A stretch of DNA of 20,344 nucleotides from a virus. A program made the translations under genes and the position numbers. Positions within the stretch are counted from its first letter, which is position 1. Each line of letters begins with the position of its first letter. The stretch is from IMG/VR virus record IMGVR_UViG_3300042521_000120, positions 1-20,344 of that record. The stretch is one strand, 5' to 3'. Under the pieces are notes generated by a model that was not told where the DNA came from, did not search any database, and was given only the letters and a program-made list of their open reading frames with translations. Shown one piece after another: positions 1-7,330 of this stretch.

Positions 1-47
1 CTATCCAACTTAGATAGATAATGCGTTAGAACGCACCTAAAGCACCT
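1..47. other. Short end segment without a gene
   Basis: There is no gene here. A 6-bp inverted repeat TGCGTT-AG-AACGCA lies at 22-35 and a short repeat CTATC / GATAG at 1-5 and 13-17. Neither has a T-tract, so they are not convincing terminators. Confidence 0.4.
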
Positions 48-461
48 CTATCGCCTTAATAACACTACAAGCAGCATACCAACTGCAAATAGCATTATGT
101 ATTTTTCCCATATTGCTTTTTTCTCAGGTGCTTTGATGGTACGGTTAATGTACTTAGTCACCATCACCGTGTCGGGTAAGCAGATTGCCTTTACACGTAT
201 AGTATCAAAGTTCCTAACAATCCGTAGTCGAATGTTGTCCTTTTGGACAACTACGGTATCAACATCATTTAGCGTCAAGGTATCCCAAAGGGTTCTTTCC
301 TTGGTAATAACCAACGTATCCCATCTTGATTGTTCGACTCTTGCTCCCTTGCGAATCGCCTGGGTTAAATGCCATTCCGCAGAACAACTACCCAGAGCAA
401 GACTCGCAATCAGGATTATCAATAGAACAACTAGGGGATGTGGGAATTTCTTCAAGCTCAT
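48..461 (-). CDS. Unimolecular spanin-like lipoprotein
   Basis: This 137-aa protein has an N-terminal signal segment (V-V-L-L-I-I-L-I-A-S-L-A, 11-22) ending in a lipobox L-G-S-C, with Cys26 as the lipidated residue. A mainly beta- or helix-mixed periplasmic part spans 27-118. A C-terminal membrane helix lies at about 121-135 (Y-I-M-L-F-A-V-G-M-L-L-V-V-L-L), followed by R-R. An outer-membrane lipid anchor at one end and an inner-membrane helix at the other is the layout of unimolecular spanins such as phage T1 gp11, which disrupt the outer membrane in lysis of Gram-negative hosts. Position right after the endolysin supports this. Function is inferred from topology. Confidence 0.65.
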   Translation of the reverse strand: MSLKKFPHPLVVLLIILIASLALGSCSAEWHLTQAIRKGARVEQSRWDTLVITKERTLWDTLTLNDVDTVVVQKDNIRLRIVRNFDTIRVKAICLPDTVMVTKYINRTIKAPEKKAIWEKYIMLFAVGMLLVVLLRR

Positions 462-472
462 TTAACCAGTCG

Positions 473-901
473 TTAAAATTTGATGTACTTTGTTTTTCCA
501 TTCTTCTTGATTGCTTTTAAAACTTCACCACGATTGTTTAGAACGTCATAGGATACGTGAATCCATCCAGGTTGTACATCGGTACCAAATTCCCAAATGA
601 GTTGCTTAAACGGCAGATATTTGCGTATGTAGTTAAATACAGATGCCATATCCTCACATTGGATGTCTGCTGCTCTTCCGTATAGGTGGTCGGATGTTGC
701 GCTACCTTTAACCGAAGAGTTTACCTCCGGTGAACGAAATCCACTCGTAACATTAATTACTCCGAATTTATCCCGTGCCGGTTGCAGCACCTTTTGTGCT
801 AAAAGCTTTAGGTTACGGATTTCTCCTTCGCCTGGTACGTTCGGTAACCCGGTATCGGTATCTGTAAACTCAGAAAGTATAAAGTCCCTTGAAAGTTGCA
901 T
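473..901 (-). CDS. M15-family peptidase endolysin
   Basis: This 142-aa single-domain protein has the M15A zinc peptidase layout: V-T-S-G-F-R-S-P-E-V-N (51-61), then S-D-H-L-Y-G-R-A-A-D-I (70-80) with H72 and D79 as zinc ligands, E104 (I-W-E-F) near the expected catalytic position, and G-W-I-H-V-S-Y (112-118) with H115 as third ligand. It would cut the peptide part of peptidoglycan. It has no signal peptide, so export would depend on the holin. Its stop lies 11 nt before the spanin-like gene, and the two close the lysis cassette. The 87 bp between 902 and 988 hold no gene. Confidence 0.85.
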   Translation of the reverse strand: MQLSRDFILSEFTDTDTGLPNVPGEGEIRNLKLLAQKVLQPARDKFGVINVTSGFRSPEVNSSVKGSATSDHLYGRAADIQCEDMASVFNYIRKYLPFKQLIWEFGTDVQPGWIHVSYDVLNNRGEVLKAIKKNGKTKYIKF

Positions 902-988
902 AGGTTATGTATTTTGTTACTTTTAAGTATCATTAGGTGCCTTTTATTGCTCTAATGATGGTTTTAACGACCTTGACCCCGGTAGGTC

Positions 989-1231
989 TTACTCGTCACC
1001 CTTTTGTTCTGGCTCTTGGTGTGCCTTCCCAGTTTTCTTTTTGACTTCTTGATTTTTGTTTGCTCCTGTTGCTTCGCCATCTCTACTCATCATTAAGGCA
1101 AACCCGCCCATTATAAACGCACTAAACTCTGTTAAAGACGCTTTCTCGAACCAAACCAAGATTCCACCAAAGGAAATCAGGATAAGGCCGATAAGCGTTG
1201 TTTTTGGATTTCTAAATAATCTATCTATCAT
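989..1231 (-). CDS. Two-helix membrane protein of the lysis cassette (80 aa)
   Basis: I use the ATG at 1231, which overlaps the holin-like gene end by 11 nt. A longer reading from 1270 would read through that gene and has a Cys-rich start that looks artefactual. The protein has T-T-L-I-G-L-I-L-I-S-F-G-G-I-L-V-W-F (about 11-28) and F-S-A-F-I-M-G-G-F-A-L-M-M (about 36-48) as two membrane helices, then a highly charged tail with K-K-K. The pair with the 53-aa protein could be a holin with antiholin or a two-part holin. Which does which cannot be told from sequence. Confidence 0.6.
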   Translation of the reverse strand: MIDRLFRNPKTTLIGLILISFGGILVWFEKASLTEFSAFIMGGFALMMSRDGEATGANKNQEVKKKTGKAHQEPEQKGDE

Positions 1232-1382
1232 TCTTAATATCCCGATTCCAACGCCACAAGGTGTACACAAAAGAGGTCAGCATTACGAATAGACCTGCTA
1301 TTTGATGCACCTCGGCTATCGTTAATCCACCTACCGCTAAACTCCAAGAGGTCGCTACCGCACTTGTACTGTCTGTTTTCAT
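1221..1382 (-). CDS. Holin-like small membrane protein (53 aa)
   Basis: The ATG lies at 1382-1380 (TAATG overlap with the stop upstream) and the ORF ends at a TAG at 1223-1221. The peptide starts M-K-T-D-S-T-S-A-V-A-T-S-W-S-L-A-V-G-G-L-T-I-A. It contains a second hydrophobic stretch Q-I-A-G-L-F-V-M-L-T-S-F-V-Y-T-L-W, and ends with a positive tail R-W-N-R-D-I-K-N-D-R. A short protein with one or two membrane segments and a charged C-terminus, directly before another membrane protein and an endolysin, fits a holin. This is inferred from shape and place, not homology. Confidence 0.55.
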   Translation of the reverse strand: MKTDSTSAVATSWSLAVGGLTIAEVHQIAGLFVMLTSFVYTLWRWNRDIKNDR

Positions 1383-1693
1383 TATTCGCCTGTTGCTTCG
1401 TTACAAAGTGTCGGATTGGCCTCGCAGTATGCTTGTGCGTATGCTGATTCCCATCCCGCAAACCAATGAACTGCGCTATTCGGAGCAGGCCAAACAACGT
1501 ATTGTTGGAATTCGGATGGTGCTACCCAAATGATATCTACCGCCCAACGTGGGTCGCTTTCCACAAGTCCGATTTGATGTACGGCACAATTCACAAAAGA
1601 TACCTCACCTTCGTTCATTTCTGCGAATCCTGCGGAAAGCATATCGGTAATGAACTGGCCTTCGGTAGGCCAAGCGTATTTTAGATAGGTCAT
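1380..1693 (-). CDS. Unknown 103-aa phage protein after the fibre gene
   Basis: The protein begins M-T-Y-L-K-Y-A-W-P-T-E-G-Q-F and has many aromatic residues (I-I-W-V-A-P-S-E-F-Q-Q-Y-V-V-W-P, W-F-A-G-W-E-S-A-Y). It has two cysteines near the C-terminus (Y-C-E-A-N-P-T-L-C-N). It overlaps the fibre stop by ATGA and the next gene by TAATG (its stop TAA lies at 1384-1382), so it belongs to the same operon. It may be a small fibre partner or chaperone, a guess from position only. No family recognised. Confidence 0.65.
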
Positions 1694-3459
1694 AACGTGG
1701 TGAGTTGTGCGAGTTGGGCGTTGGTTAGGCGTGTCGGGAATAGGGCGGCTTGGTTATAGTTCCAAGAAGCTGCATTGTTATATGCGTTTAGCCCAATTTG
1801 GCTACACGTTGGAACCGTTCCACTTGTGTCAGTGTGTACAAGTGCCCCATTTACATAGGCAACAAAATCGTTTGCTTTGTAAGCAAATGCTAATTTGAAA
1901 CTACCCGTAGAGGTGTTTGGGAAGCTGTAAGCAACTTGGATGCCACTATTAACAACCTCAAAAGATATTGAGCTTGCACTTATGCCTATACCAATGTATG
2001 TATTTGTAGCCCCCAAGTTTGGAGCAATAGCAAAATAAGAAAAACTTGACCTTGAAGTTAAAGTAATATCAACAAACAAAGTCCCCTCCGTCTGCCCAAT
2101 AAGCGAAGAAACGCCCGTCTTACTTGCAGCGTCCGCAATCCTTGTCACCGCTGCCGTAGTGGTAGGAATGAACGTAGTAGCATAAGCCCCCAATTCAAGT
2201 TGAGGTAATGCGGTCAAGAATCCCTGCCCAGTAGATAGGGTAGAAGGTAAACGCATTAGATAGGTAGGAAAGCCAACAGGTATAGCTCCAGTAGTAATCG
2301 TAGCAGTAACACGATACCAGCCGCTTCCCATATTAACAATAGTGGCAGTACAAGCAGTCGGGGTGCCTATCGTTATGGATGTAGAACTTATATTAATAGG
2401 AACAGTCCACGAAACACCGCCCCAGTTGCCAGCATTGTTATATTCCATTGTAGTTTGAAAATCAAAGCCATCGTATTTAAAGTATCTACTTAACGTATAG
2501 ACTGATGAACCAGCCAATAAAGTAGCCGATGCATTTTGATTGGCATAGCGCACATTACCAGCAGCCTCATTTTTAGTAATTCTGGTAGCGTTTTGTACTC
2601 CTGGAGCAGGAGATGCAGTTACGGTGCTATCATAACTAACTCCAGTTAAAGAATTAAATAAAACTCCGTTAGGTACCAAGTTGGTGCGTTGGGGTTCCAG
2701 CAACAAGCGAGGACAAGTGCTTACAGTCCCATCTGCATTGCGGTAGTCAAGTCGTGGTACATCTTGGCGGTTGGTAGTTGCGAAGTAGGGCTTTGCGTCT
2801 GTGCCTTCTACTATTTGTGCGCCCCAAATGAAGATGCCCGATGTCCCGTTACCTGTGTAGGTTGGAACATTGTCAGCTGAGGCAATTCTTACTTGTATAT
2901 TAAAAGTGCCCGTTGTTGTCGGAACAAATGTGATTGAGCATCTGTACCAACCATTACCAACAGATTGTATTTGTGCCGAACCAGTTAAAACGGTTCCAAC
3001 TGTTCCATTTGATAAATCAAAAAAAGCATTTCCAGTTCCACCAGCATTATTGAACAATCCAATCCAAGAACGACCTGCCGCTTTTGCGTATATTGATGCG
3101 GTATACGTATTTCCAGATATTTGCCCAGCCGTTATTTGAAGTGCTATGTGAGTTGAATTTGCAGTATTTTCAACAAGCGTATCAGCAGTCAGTGTTCCGT
3201 TTGGGGCGGTTGTTGTATTTGCAGATACTGAACTATTGAGTTTTCCCCAGTTTGCGGTTGAGAACATTTCGGAATCTTGAAAGAAATTCCAAGGAGTACG
3301 TTCTATCACCCCTGCCGAATTTGTACGGGTGGCATCAGAGGCACGGGTGAACGTCAAATCCCCCAATCCATCGGTTGGCTTTTGGGCGTAGACTACGTCC
3401 TCCTTGATTCCTTCGGGTATCAGTACCCAAGACGCTTCATCGTAAAAACTATTACTCAT
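1690..3459 (-). CDS. Modular fibre / head-spike adhesin with carbohydrate-binding-like domains
   Basis: This 589-aa beta-rich protein is rich in Thr, Ser, Asn and Gly. The N-terminal part has L-T-F-T-R-A-S-D-A-T-R-T-N-S-A-G-V-I-E (35-53), and residues 235-260 contain P-R-L-D-Y and C-P-R-L-L-L-E-P-Q-R-T-N-L. Both are signatures of phage head-fibre / spike proteins. Two related beta-sandwich modules follow one another: G-N-G-W-Y-R (168-173) with G-A-Q-I-V-E-G-T (213-220), and G-S-G-W-Y-R (378-383) with L-P-Q-L-E-L-G-A (418-425). From about 455 to 575 a LamG/ConA-like domain is likely. It probably binds a surface sugar of the host. It starts 8 nt inside the endonuclease gene end. Confidence 0.7.
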   Translation of the reverse strand: MSNSFYDEASWVLIPEGIKEDVVYAQKPTDGLGDLTFTRASDATRTNSAGVIERTPWNFFQDSEMFSTANWGKLNSSVSANTTTAPNGTLTADTLVENTANSTHIALQITAGQISGNTYTASIYAKAAGRSWIGLFNNAGGTGNAFFDLSNGTVGTVLTGSAQIQSVGNGWYRCSITFVPTTTGTFNIQVRIASADNVPTYTGNGTSGIFIWGAQIVEGTDAKPYFATTNRQDVPRLDYRNADGTVSTCPRLLLEPQRTNLVPNGVLFNSLTGVSYDSTVTASPAPGVQNATRITKNEAAGNVRYANQNASATLLAGSSVYTLSRYFKYDGFDFQTTMEYNNAGNWGGVSWTVPINISSTSITIGTPTACTATIVNMGSGWYRVTATITTGAIPVGFPTYLMRLPSTLSTGQGFLTALPQLELGAYATTFIPTTTAAVTRIADAASKTGVSSLIGQTEGTLFVDITLTSRSSFSYFAIAPNLGATNTYIGIGISASSISFEVVNSGIQVAYSFPNTSTGSFKLAFAYKANDFVAYVNGALVHTDTSGTVPTCSQIGLNAYNNAASWNYNQAALFPTRLTNAQLAQLTTL

Positions 3460-4000
3460 TTTTATCTATTCTTTGTAGTTGTAACCTGTTCCTCTTTTTG
3501 TTATTAGCCATCTGCCTAATGTATATGGCTGAATAACCTAAATCTAATGCAGCTTCGTTGGCACTAAAATATGTCTTCCCGTTTAGTTCGCAATAAATAG
3601 AATACTCAACAAATGATTTTGACATCCTCTGCCTTGTCTCTTGGGTGACTATTTTATTTCTCATTTTTTCCCGTGTGGCTTCTGACGCTTTCTTGCCAGT
3701 TACCTTGGCCCTCATCTTCTCAATTCCCTCTGGCCCCATATTGCCACCCATTGCGGCATTCTTCATATTGTACGATTTCTCGTCTGCTGCTGCATCAAGA
3801 GTCAAAAGAATCAACTCTTCAAGTTCTTGGTAGTCGTTTCCAACGTAAAGTATTTCACGCTCAAATGCCTCTGGTCTTTTTTTATACGCCCGCTTAAACG
3901 CAATCCCGCTTCCTATGTACTTACTTGATAAGTCACCACAATGGCTACCAATATAGTATTTGCCATTTGAGTTGTCGTGCCACTTATAAACGAAGCCCAT
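3452..4000 (-). CDS. Free-standing GIY-YIG homing endonuclease
   Basis: The ATG at 4000 is preferred to an upstream TTG at 4012 because it places F-V-Y-K-W at the domain start. The 182-aa protein has F-V-Y (3-5) in place of G-I-Y, Y-Y-I-G-S-H (15-20) as the YIG motif, S-K-Y-I-G-S-G (26-32), and a candidate catalytic Glu at 61-62 (L-E-E-L-I-L-L). Residues about 105-130 form a NUMOD3-like DNA-binding segment with the repeat A-T-R-E-K-M and E-T-R-Q-R-M. Residues about 143-170 (Y-F-S-A-N-E-A-A-L-D-L-G-Y) resemble NUMOD1. The family is SegA-like: it cuts related phage DNA lacking the gene and spreads itself. It has no structural role and is an insertion in the structural operon. Confidence 0.85.
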   Translation of the reverse strand: MGFVYKWHDNSNGKYYIGSHCGDLSSKYIGSGIAFKRAYKKRPEAFEREILYVGNDYQELEELILLTLDAAADEKSYNMKNAAMGGNMGPEGIEKMRAKVTGKKASEATREKMRNKIVTQETRQRMSKSFVEYSIYCELNGKTYFSANEAALDLGYSAIYIRQMANNKKRNRLQLQRIDKNE

Positions 4001-4002
4001 AA

Positions 4003-4254
4003 TTATAACCAAGCATCGATTTTAGCAACTGCACAAGCACTACCCTCGTAGTAGCCACCTGCTGCCGTTACACGTTGTAAGTAAAAGAAATCATAAGCAT
4101 CACCGCTCTGACCCGTTAGGTTCGTTTCTGGATGCCCCCAGGAGTTCGGGTGAATCAATCCCCAGTTGATGTTGTTGACATAGCCCTGCCCCCAACCGAT
4201 TTCGTTGTAGGCGGAACCTTGTCCCCATTGAATTGTATTATTTGGACTTTCCAT
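4003..4254 (-). CDS. Small Trp/Gly-rich phage protein (83 aa)
   Basis: The peptide has four loosely repeated W-G motifs: I-Q-W-G-Q-G (8-13), I-G-W-G-Q-G-Y (19-25), I-N-W-G-L-I-H (29-35), S-W-G-H-P-E-T-N-L (38-46), each roughly ten residues apart. Such short W-G-Q-G proteins occur in the structural clusters of Bacteroidota phages, with no known role. The C-terminus is hydrophilic then ends A-K-I-D-A-W-L. A tail or capsid-associated role is inferred from place. Its stop lies 2 nt before the start of the homing endonuclease gene. Confidence 0.7.
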   Translation of the reverse strand: MESPNNTIQWGQGSAYNEIGWGQGYVNNINWGLIHPNSWGHPETNLTGQSGDAYDFFYLQRVTAAGGYYEGSACAVAKIDAWL

Positions 4255-4295
4255 CGAGATACTTTTGTAATTTGATTAGATTCTCGCTCTTTACC

Positions 4296-4796
4296 TTATA
4301 GTACCCACGATGCCGGGCGGGAATCTCTGTCCGGGTAGATGTCTTCGTTGACGTTTGCATTGTATTCCGGGAAAAGGGATTGATTAAAAGACATATAGTC
4401 GATAAAGCGCTCCGTGTAGTATTTGGCTATCGTGCGCTCCTTTTCAACTAAGTAGTCAACTTCTATTTTCTCTGCGTTTGTTGCGTTCTCGCTCGTATGC
4501 TTGTATACACCACCATTAGCCACCGTAAAGGCCGCAAACGGCAGGTATTCTGTCATCGCAAAGTGGATAAGCATCGGCTGCAAGTAGTCGGTTACCAATG
4601 ATAGGTAATTACCCGCAAGTGTGTTGGCAATGATGTCCGCAGAAATCTTGTCGTACAACTTCGTACCCGTGTAGTTCTGGATGTGAATCTCTTGGGCAAT
4701 TTTGATAAATTGGATAAACTTATCCGTATCTACGTTACCGGAGATTACCGTGTTGCGGACAATATCCTCACGCTTGATGAAAAGAGCAGTTGGCAT
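4296..4796 (-). CDS. Head-tail connector-like protein
   Basis: This 166-aa, mainly helical protein begins F-I-K-R-E-D-I-V-R-N-T-V-I-S-G-N-V-D-T (6-24), then I-K-I-A-Q-E-I-H-I-Q-N-Y-T-G (32-45). Helical early residues with an I-Q-x-Y/L-G-T-x-L-Y segment recur in connector (gp6-like) adaptor proteins and in related proteins of Bacteroidota phages. It abuts the portal gene with a 1-nt overlap, which fits an adaptor that docks on the portal. The family is recognised only by pattern and setting. Confidence 0.55.
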   Translation of the reverse strand: MPTALFIKREDIVRNTVISGNVDTDKFIQFIKIAQEIHIQNYTGTKLYDKISADIIANTLAGNYLSLVTDYLQPMLIHFAMTEYLPFAAFTVANGGVYKHTSENATNAEKIEVDYLVEKERTIAKYYTERFIDYMSFNQSLFPEYNANVNEDIYPDRDSRPASWVL

Positions 4797-6559
4797 TATT
4801 TGCGTGGTTTTAAGAATCCTTGATTCGGCATATCAACTGGGCGCTTTGCAACCTTTGGATTGTTCACCTCTGGCTTTACACCTGCCTTGCGAGCTTGGTT
4901 TACCGATACGTCAGCATTCGGGTTTTTAGCGTCAGGAGTTACGCCTTCGGCTTTTGCCAGGTACGTCTTACGCATCCAGAAGTGATGGCAACGTGCGCCT
5001 CCTTTGTACAACCAGATGTCGTATGTTGATGCACCACGTGGGCCAAATCCTGCGTTAACTTCCTGCTTACGCATCCGCAGAATATCCTCCTTACGGTAGA
5101 CCTTCTTTGCGTTTACCATCATCTTACAAAACTCACGGCTATTGGTCTTGGTGGTTCCCGGAGCGTAGGAATAGCGAATCTTGTACTTGCGTCCGTCTTT
5201 GGTTTCTCCGTCTTGCTCGCTCTTTGCGTTCGGGAATGCTTCCCCGGTCTTGGCAAACTGCAAAATAGAATCCAAGTATTCCTCCTGCTCGTAATCCACC
5301 GGACGTTCGTCCACCAAATCCCAGTTGTTTAAGTCTTCGTCTTCGCCAAACTCGTTTAGCGTTTCAAACATTTCGTTTAGCACCTCATCAGATACGTCAG
5401 CAGACAAAGCAACGCTGCTATCCTCAACGCCTGTATTTTCCTCAATCACCTCGGCAGGAGCAACAATCTCCTCCTTAAACTCCAACGGCTGCAACGTCTT
5501 GAAATAGATGTTTAGAGACGCTCCGTTGTAAGATAGCACTTGCTCTATTGCATCAAGTATAATCTCCTGTAATGGTCTAATAACCACGTTATCGAACAGG
5601 ATAGATGCCGTCTTCAATTCGTCAGCATTATTACCCAAACCGCTATTGTCCTTAATGCCCAAAAGCATCGGAGACGTTACACGGTGGCCTACCATAATCT
5701 TCTGCGTACATTCAGACGAAAGGAATTGGTACTGCTCACTTGCGTCCGATAATTGTACGGGTTCGATTGTTGCTGCGAGTTCCTTATTGTCGTTGAAGGC
5801 CAGGATAAACCGACCGGCATTCGAGCTACCGGAGAACTTATCCGCAATACGTGCTTCAATCAACGTCTGCTCTTCTTCTGTTGGTGTTCCGTTGTTGAAG
5901 TTAATCAGCATAGACGGTGCAAGGCCGTTCTTGATGTTGCTGATGTGGTAATTGGCTACCTCTTCCTCCAATTCGGCATAAGGCAAGGAACCTTGGTAGT
6001 CCGTAGGTGCGTAGTAGTAGTATCCTGCCTTGTATGGTTTGATGTATAGAATCTCGATTCCTGCTTTGGACATACCAAACGCCTCAATGCGTACAGGTAC
6101 CTCTTTGCGTTGTGCTACACGATTCCAGTCCTTAGCGTAGTAGTAAGCGGGAATAAATCCGTCTTCGTTTGCACGTTCAGCTCGTAAGGTTTCTACCGGG
6201 ATATGCTCAACACCTACAATCTTGGAATGGTCTTGGTTGTAAATCACCTGAAAGGCAGCATTGCCCATCATCTTAAAGTCGCTAACAACCTTCTTGACAC
6301 AGTTCTTAGTGAACAAGCCCATCATCATTGCGTACTCATCTGGCTTTTGTGCTGCGTCTGTTGCTGCAAGACCCTTACCAAAAATCATATCAATAACGCC
6401 ATTGATAATAGCGTTGTTTGTAGGACTTCCGTTGTAGCGGTCGATTAGGTACTGGAAATAATTGTTATCATCTCCGTACTCAATCCAACTCTTTCCACTA
6501 ACCTCTTTCACCTGCGGCTTAACGTAGGAGTTGAGAGCCATAAATCGTATGTTGCTCAT
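4796..6559 (-). CDS. Portal protein with extra C-terminal domain
   Basis: This is a 587-aa protein. Residues about 25-360 are a phage portal: N-T-terminal W-I-E-Y-G-D-D-N-N-Y (25-34), N-N-A-I-I-N-G-V-I-D-M-I (48-59), V-E-H-I-P-V-E-T-L-R (117-126), I-S-N-I-K-N-G-L-A-P-S (206-216) and the stem region S-P-M-L-L-G-I-K-D-N-S-G-L-G-N-N (296-311). Portals form the dodecameric DNA gate at one head vertex and anchor TerL. Residues 361-440 are an acidic linker. Residues about 455-540 are a second domain with R-E-F-C-K-M-M (475-481), V-N-A-G-F-G-P (501-507), L-Y-K-G-G-A-R-C-H-H-F-W (517-528). The total is longer than a plain portal, and the extra domain's role is unknown. Confidence 0.85.
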   Translation of the reverse strand: MSNIRFMALNSYVKPQVKEVSGKSWIEYGDDNNYFQYLIDRYNGSPTNNAIINGVIDMIFGKGLAATDAAQKPDEYAMMMGLFTKNCVKKVVSDFKMMGNAAFQVIYNQDHSKIVGVEHIPVETLRAERANEDGFIPAYYYAKDWNRVAQRKEVPVRIEAFGMSKAGIEILYIKPYKAGYYYYAPTDYQGSLPYAELEEEVANYHISNIKNGLAPSMLINFNNGTPTEEEQTLIEARIADKFSGSSNAGRFILAFNDNKELAATIEPVQLSDASEQYQFLSSECTQKIMVGHRVTSPMLLGIKDNSGLGNNADELKTASILFDNVVIRPLQEIILDAIEQVLSYNGASLNIYFKTLQPLEFKEEIVAPAEVIEENTGVEDSSVALSADVSDEVLNEMFETLNEFGEDEDLNNWDLVDERPVDYEQEEYLDSILQFAKTGEAFPNAKSEQDGETKDGRKYKIRYSYAPGTTKTNSREFCKMMVNAKKVYRKEDILRMRKQEVNAGFGPRGASTYDIWLYKGGARCHHFWMRKTYLAKAEGVTPDAKNPNADVSVNQARKAGVKPEVNNPKVAKRPVDMPNQGFLKPRK

Positions 6560-6891
6560 ATAATTACGAACGTGTTATCTCCTGCCTGCTCTTGCGTGTA
6601 AACGCCATTGTTTACCGTGAACTTCTCGAAGTTTGTTTGGTTCGTGCAAAACACACGACCTCTGTATATCAAATTTACGCCATCAAATACCTCCAATAGG
6701 TAAAAGTTTGCTTCCTTTAAAGTCCAAGCAGCATTCAACGTCATATACCCATTTGCGCTTGTAGGTGCGATTGTTTGCGTTTGGGTGGTATTGGTGGATT
6801 CGTTCGTTAACCGTGCCGATACAGAAGCAGGAAACGAGCGAGGGATGATTACTAAGTTTTGCGCTGATGCGCTTGTAGTTAAAATGTTCAT
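6556..6891 (-). CDS. Small conserved Bacteroidota phage protein (111 aa)
   Basis: I take the ATG at 6891, giving M-N-I-L-T-T-S-A-S-A-Q-N-L-V-I-I-P-R-S-F. A longer reading from 7014 would run through the intrinsic terminator and overlap the previous gene, so I reject it. The protein has beta-type strands (S-A-R-L-T-N-E-S-T-N-T), then A-N-F-Y-L-L-E-V-F-D-G and I-Y-R-G-R-V-F-C-T-N-Q. Proteins of this form lie beside the portal in many Bacteroidota phages, but I know no function. It overlaps the portal start by 4 nt (ATGA), suggesting coupling with portal expression. Confidence 0.7.
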   Translation of the reverse strand: MNILTTSASAQNLVIIPRSFPASVSARLTNESTNTTQTQTIAPTSANGYMTLNAAWTLKEANFYLLEVFDGVNLIYRGRVFCTNQTNFEKFTVNNGVYTQEQAGDNTFVII

Positions 6892-6924
6892 CTTACAAAT
6901 AACTCGTTTGTTGCTTTTTGTTTT

Positions 6925-6955
6925 AATTAAAAAAGCCACCCCGAAGGATGGCTCT
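6925..6955 (-). terminator. Intrinsic terminator with TTCG tetraloop
   Basis: On the minus strand AGCCATCC (6953-6946), TTCG (6945-6942), GGGTGGCT (6941-6934), then TTTTTTAATT. The stem is 8 bp with one G-T pair, and the C(TTCG)G loop is very stable. It lies after the 114-aa gene and before the next one, with no clear promoter downstream. Confidence 0.85.
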
Positions 6956-6979
6956 CTTAATTGTGTTTGTTTGGTAATT

Positions 6980-7324
6980 TCAGATTTCTTTTGCCACTTG
7001 CAAAGCACGTTCAAGGGCTTGGATTAAACGAAGGTCTTGTTGTGCGTATCTTTTATTCTCTTGCAACTGACTATTGATGTCAGCAACAATGTTTTCTGCA
7101 CCAAGCTCTTTTGCTGAATCAATAAACGGCTTCATTTTTTCAGCAACCATTCCGTGTTGTTGAATGTTGTTTTTTGCCTCGTTTATGAAACGCTCCAAAG
7201 CGGGAACAATTCCAAAAACTCCAGTTGCCTTGTCTGTTTCAGCTTCCCATACCTGCAACCATTTTGCCGCAAGGTCAATCTTGCGTGGTTGCATCTCATT
7301 CATAATCTTTAATGCCTTTTCCAT
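6980..7324 (-). CDS. Small helical protein of unknown function (114 aa)
   Basis: The sequence is almost wholly helical: P-R-K-I-D-L-A-A-K-W-L-Q-V-W-E-A-E, A-L-E-R-F-I-N-E-A-K-N-N-I, and a C-terminal coiled-coil-like region (L-R-L-I-Q-A-L-E-R-A-L). It has no cysteine and no membrane segment. It starts 7 nt after the end of the major tail gene and is followed by a strong terminator, so these two genes form a transcriptional sub-unit. I do not recognise its family. A tail or head assembly helper is a guess from position. Confidence 0.65.
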   Translation of the reverse strand: MEKALKIMNEMQPRKIDLAAKWLQVWEAETDKATGVFGIVPALERFINEAKNNIQQHGMVAEKMKPFIDSAKELGAENIVADINSQLQENKRYAQQDLRLIQALERALQVAKEI

Positions 7325-7330
7325 AGGTCA

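Noticed and set aside
22-35. Inverted repeat TGCGTT-AG-AACGCA as an operon-end terminator
   Set aside because: The stem is short, the 2-nt loop is too tight, and no T-tract follows on either strand.
902-988. Peptide-like segment R-V-R-P-T-G-V-K-V-V-K-T-I-I in a minus-strand frame
   Set aside because: There is no ATG, GTG or TTG start after the preceding in-frame TGA, only about 20 codons, and no slip site joining it to the 80-aa membrane protein.
6892-7014. Longer reading of the 111-aa gene from 7014
   Set aside because: It would read through a strong intrinsic terminator and overlap the previous gene by 35 nt; the conserved-looking sequence begins at the ATG at 6891.
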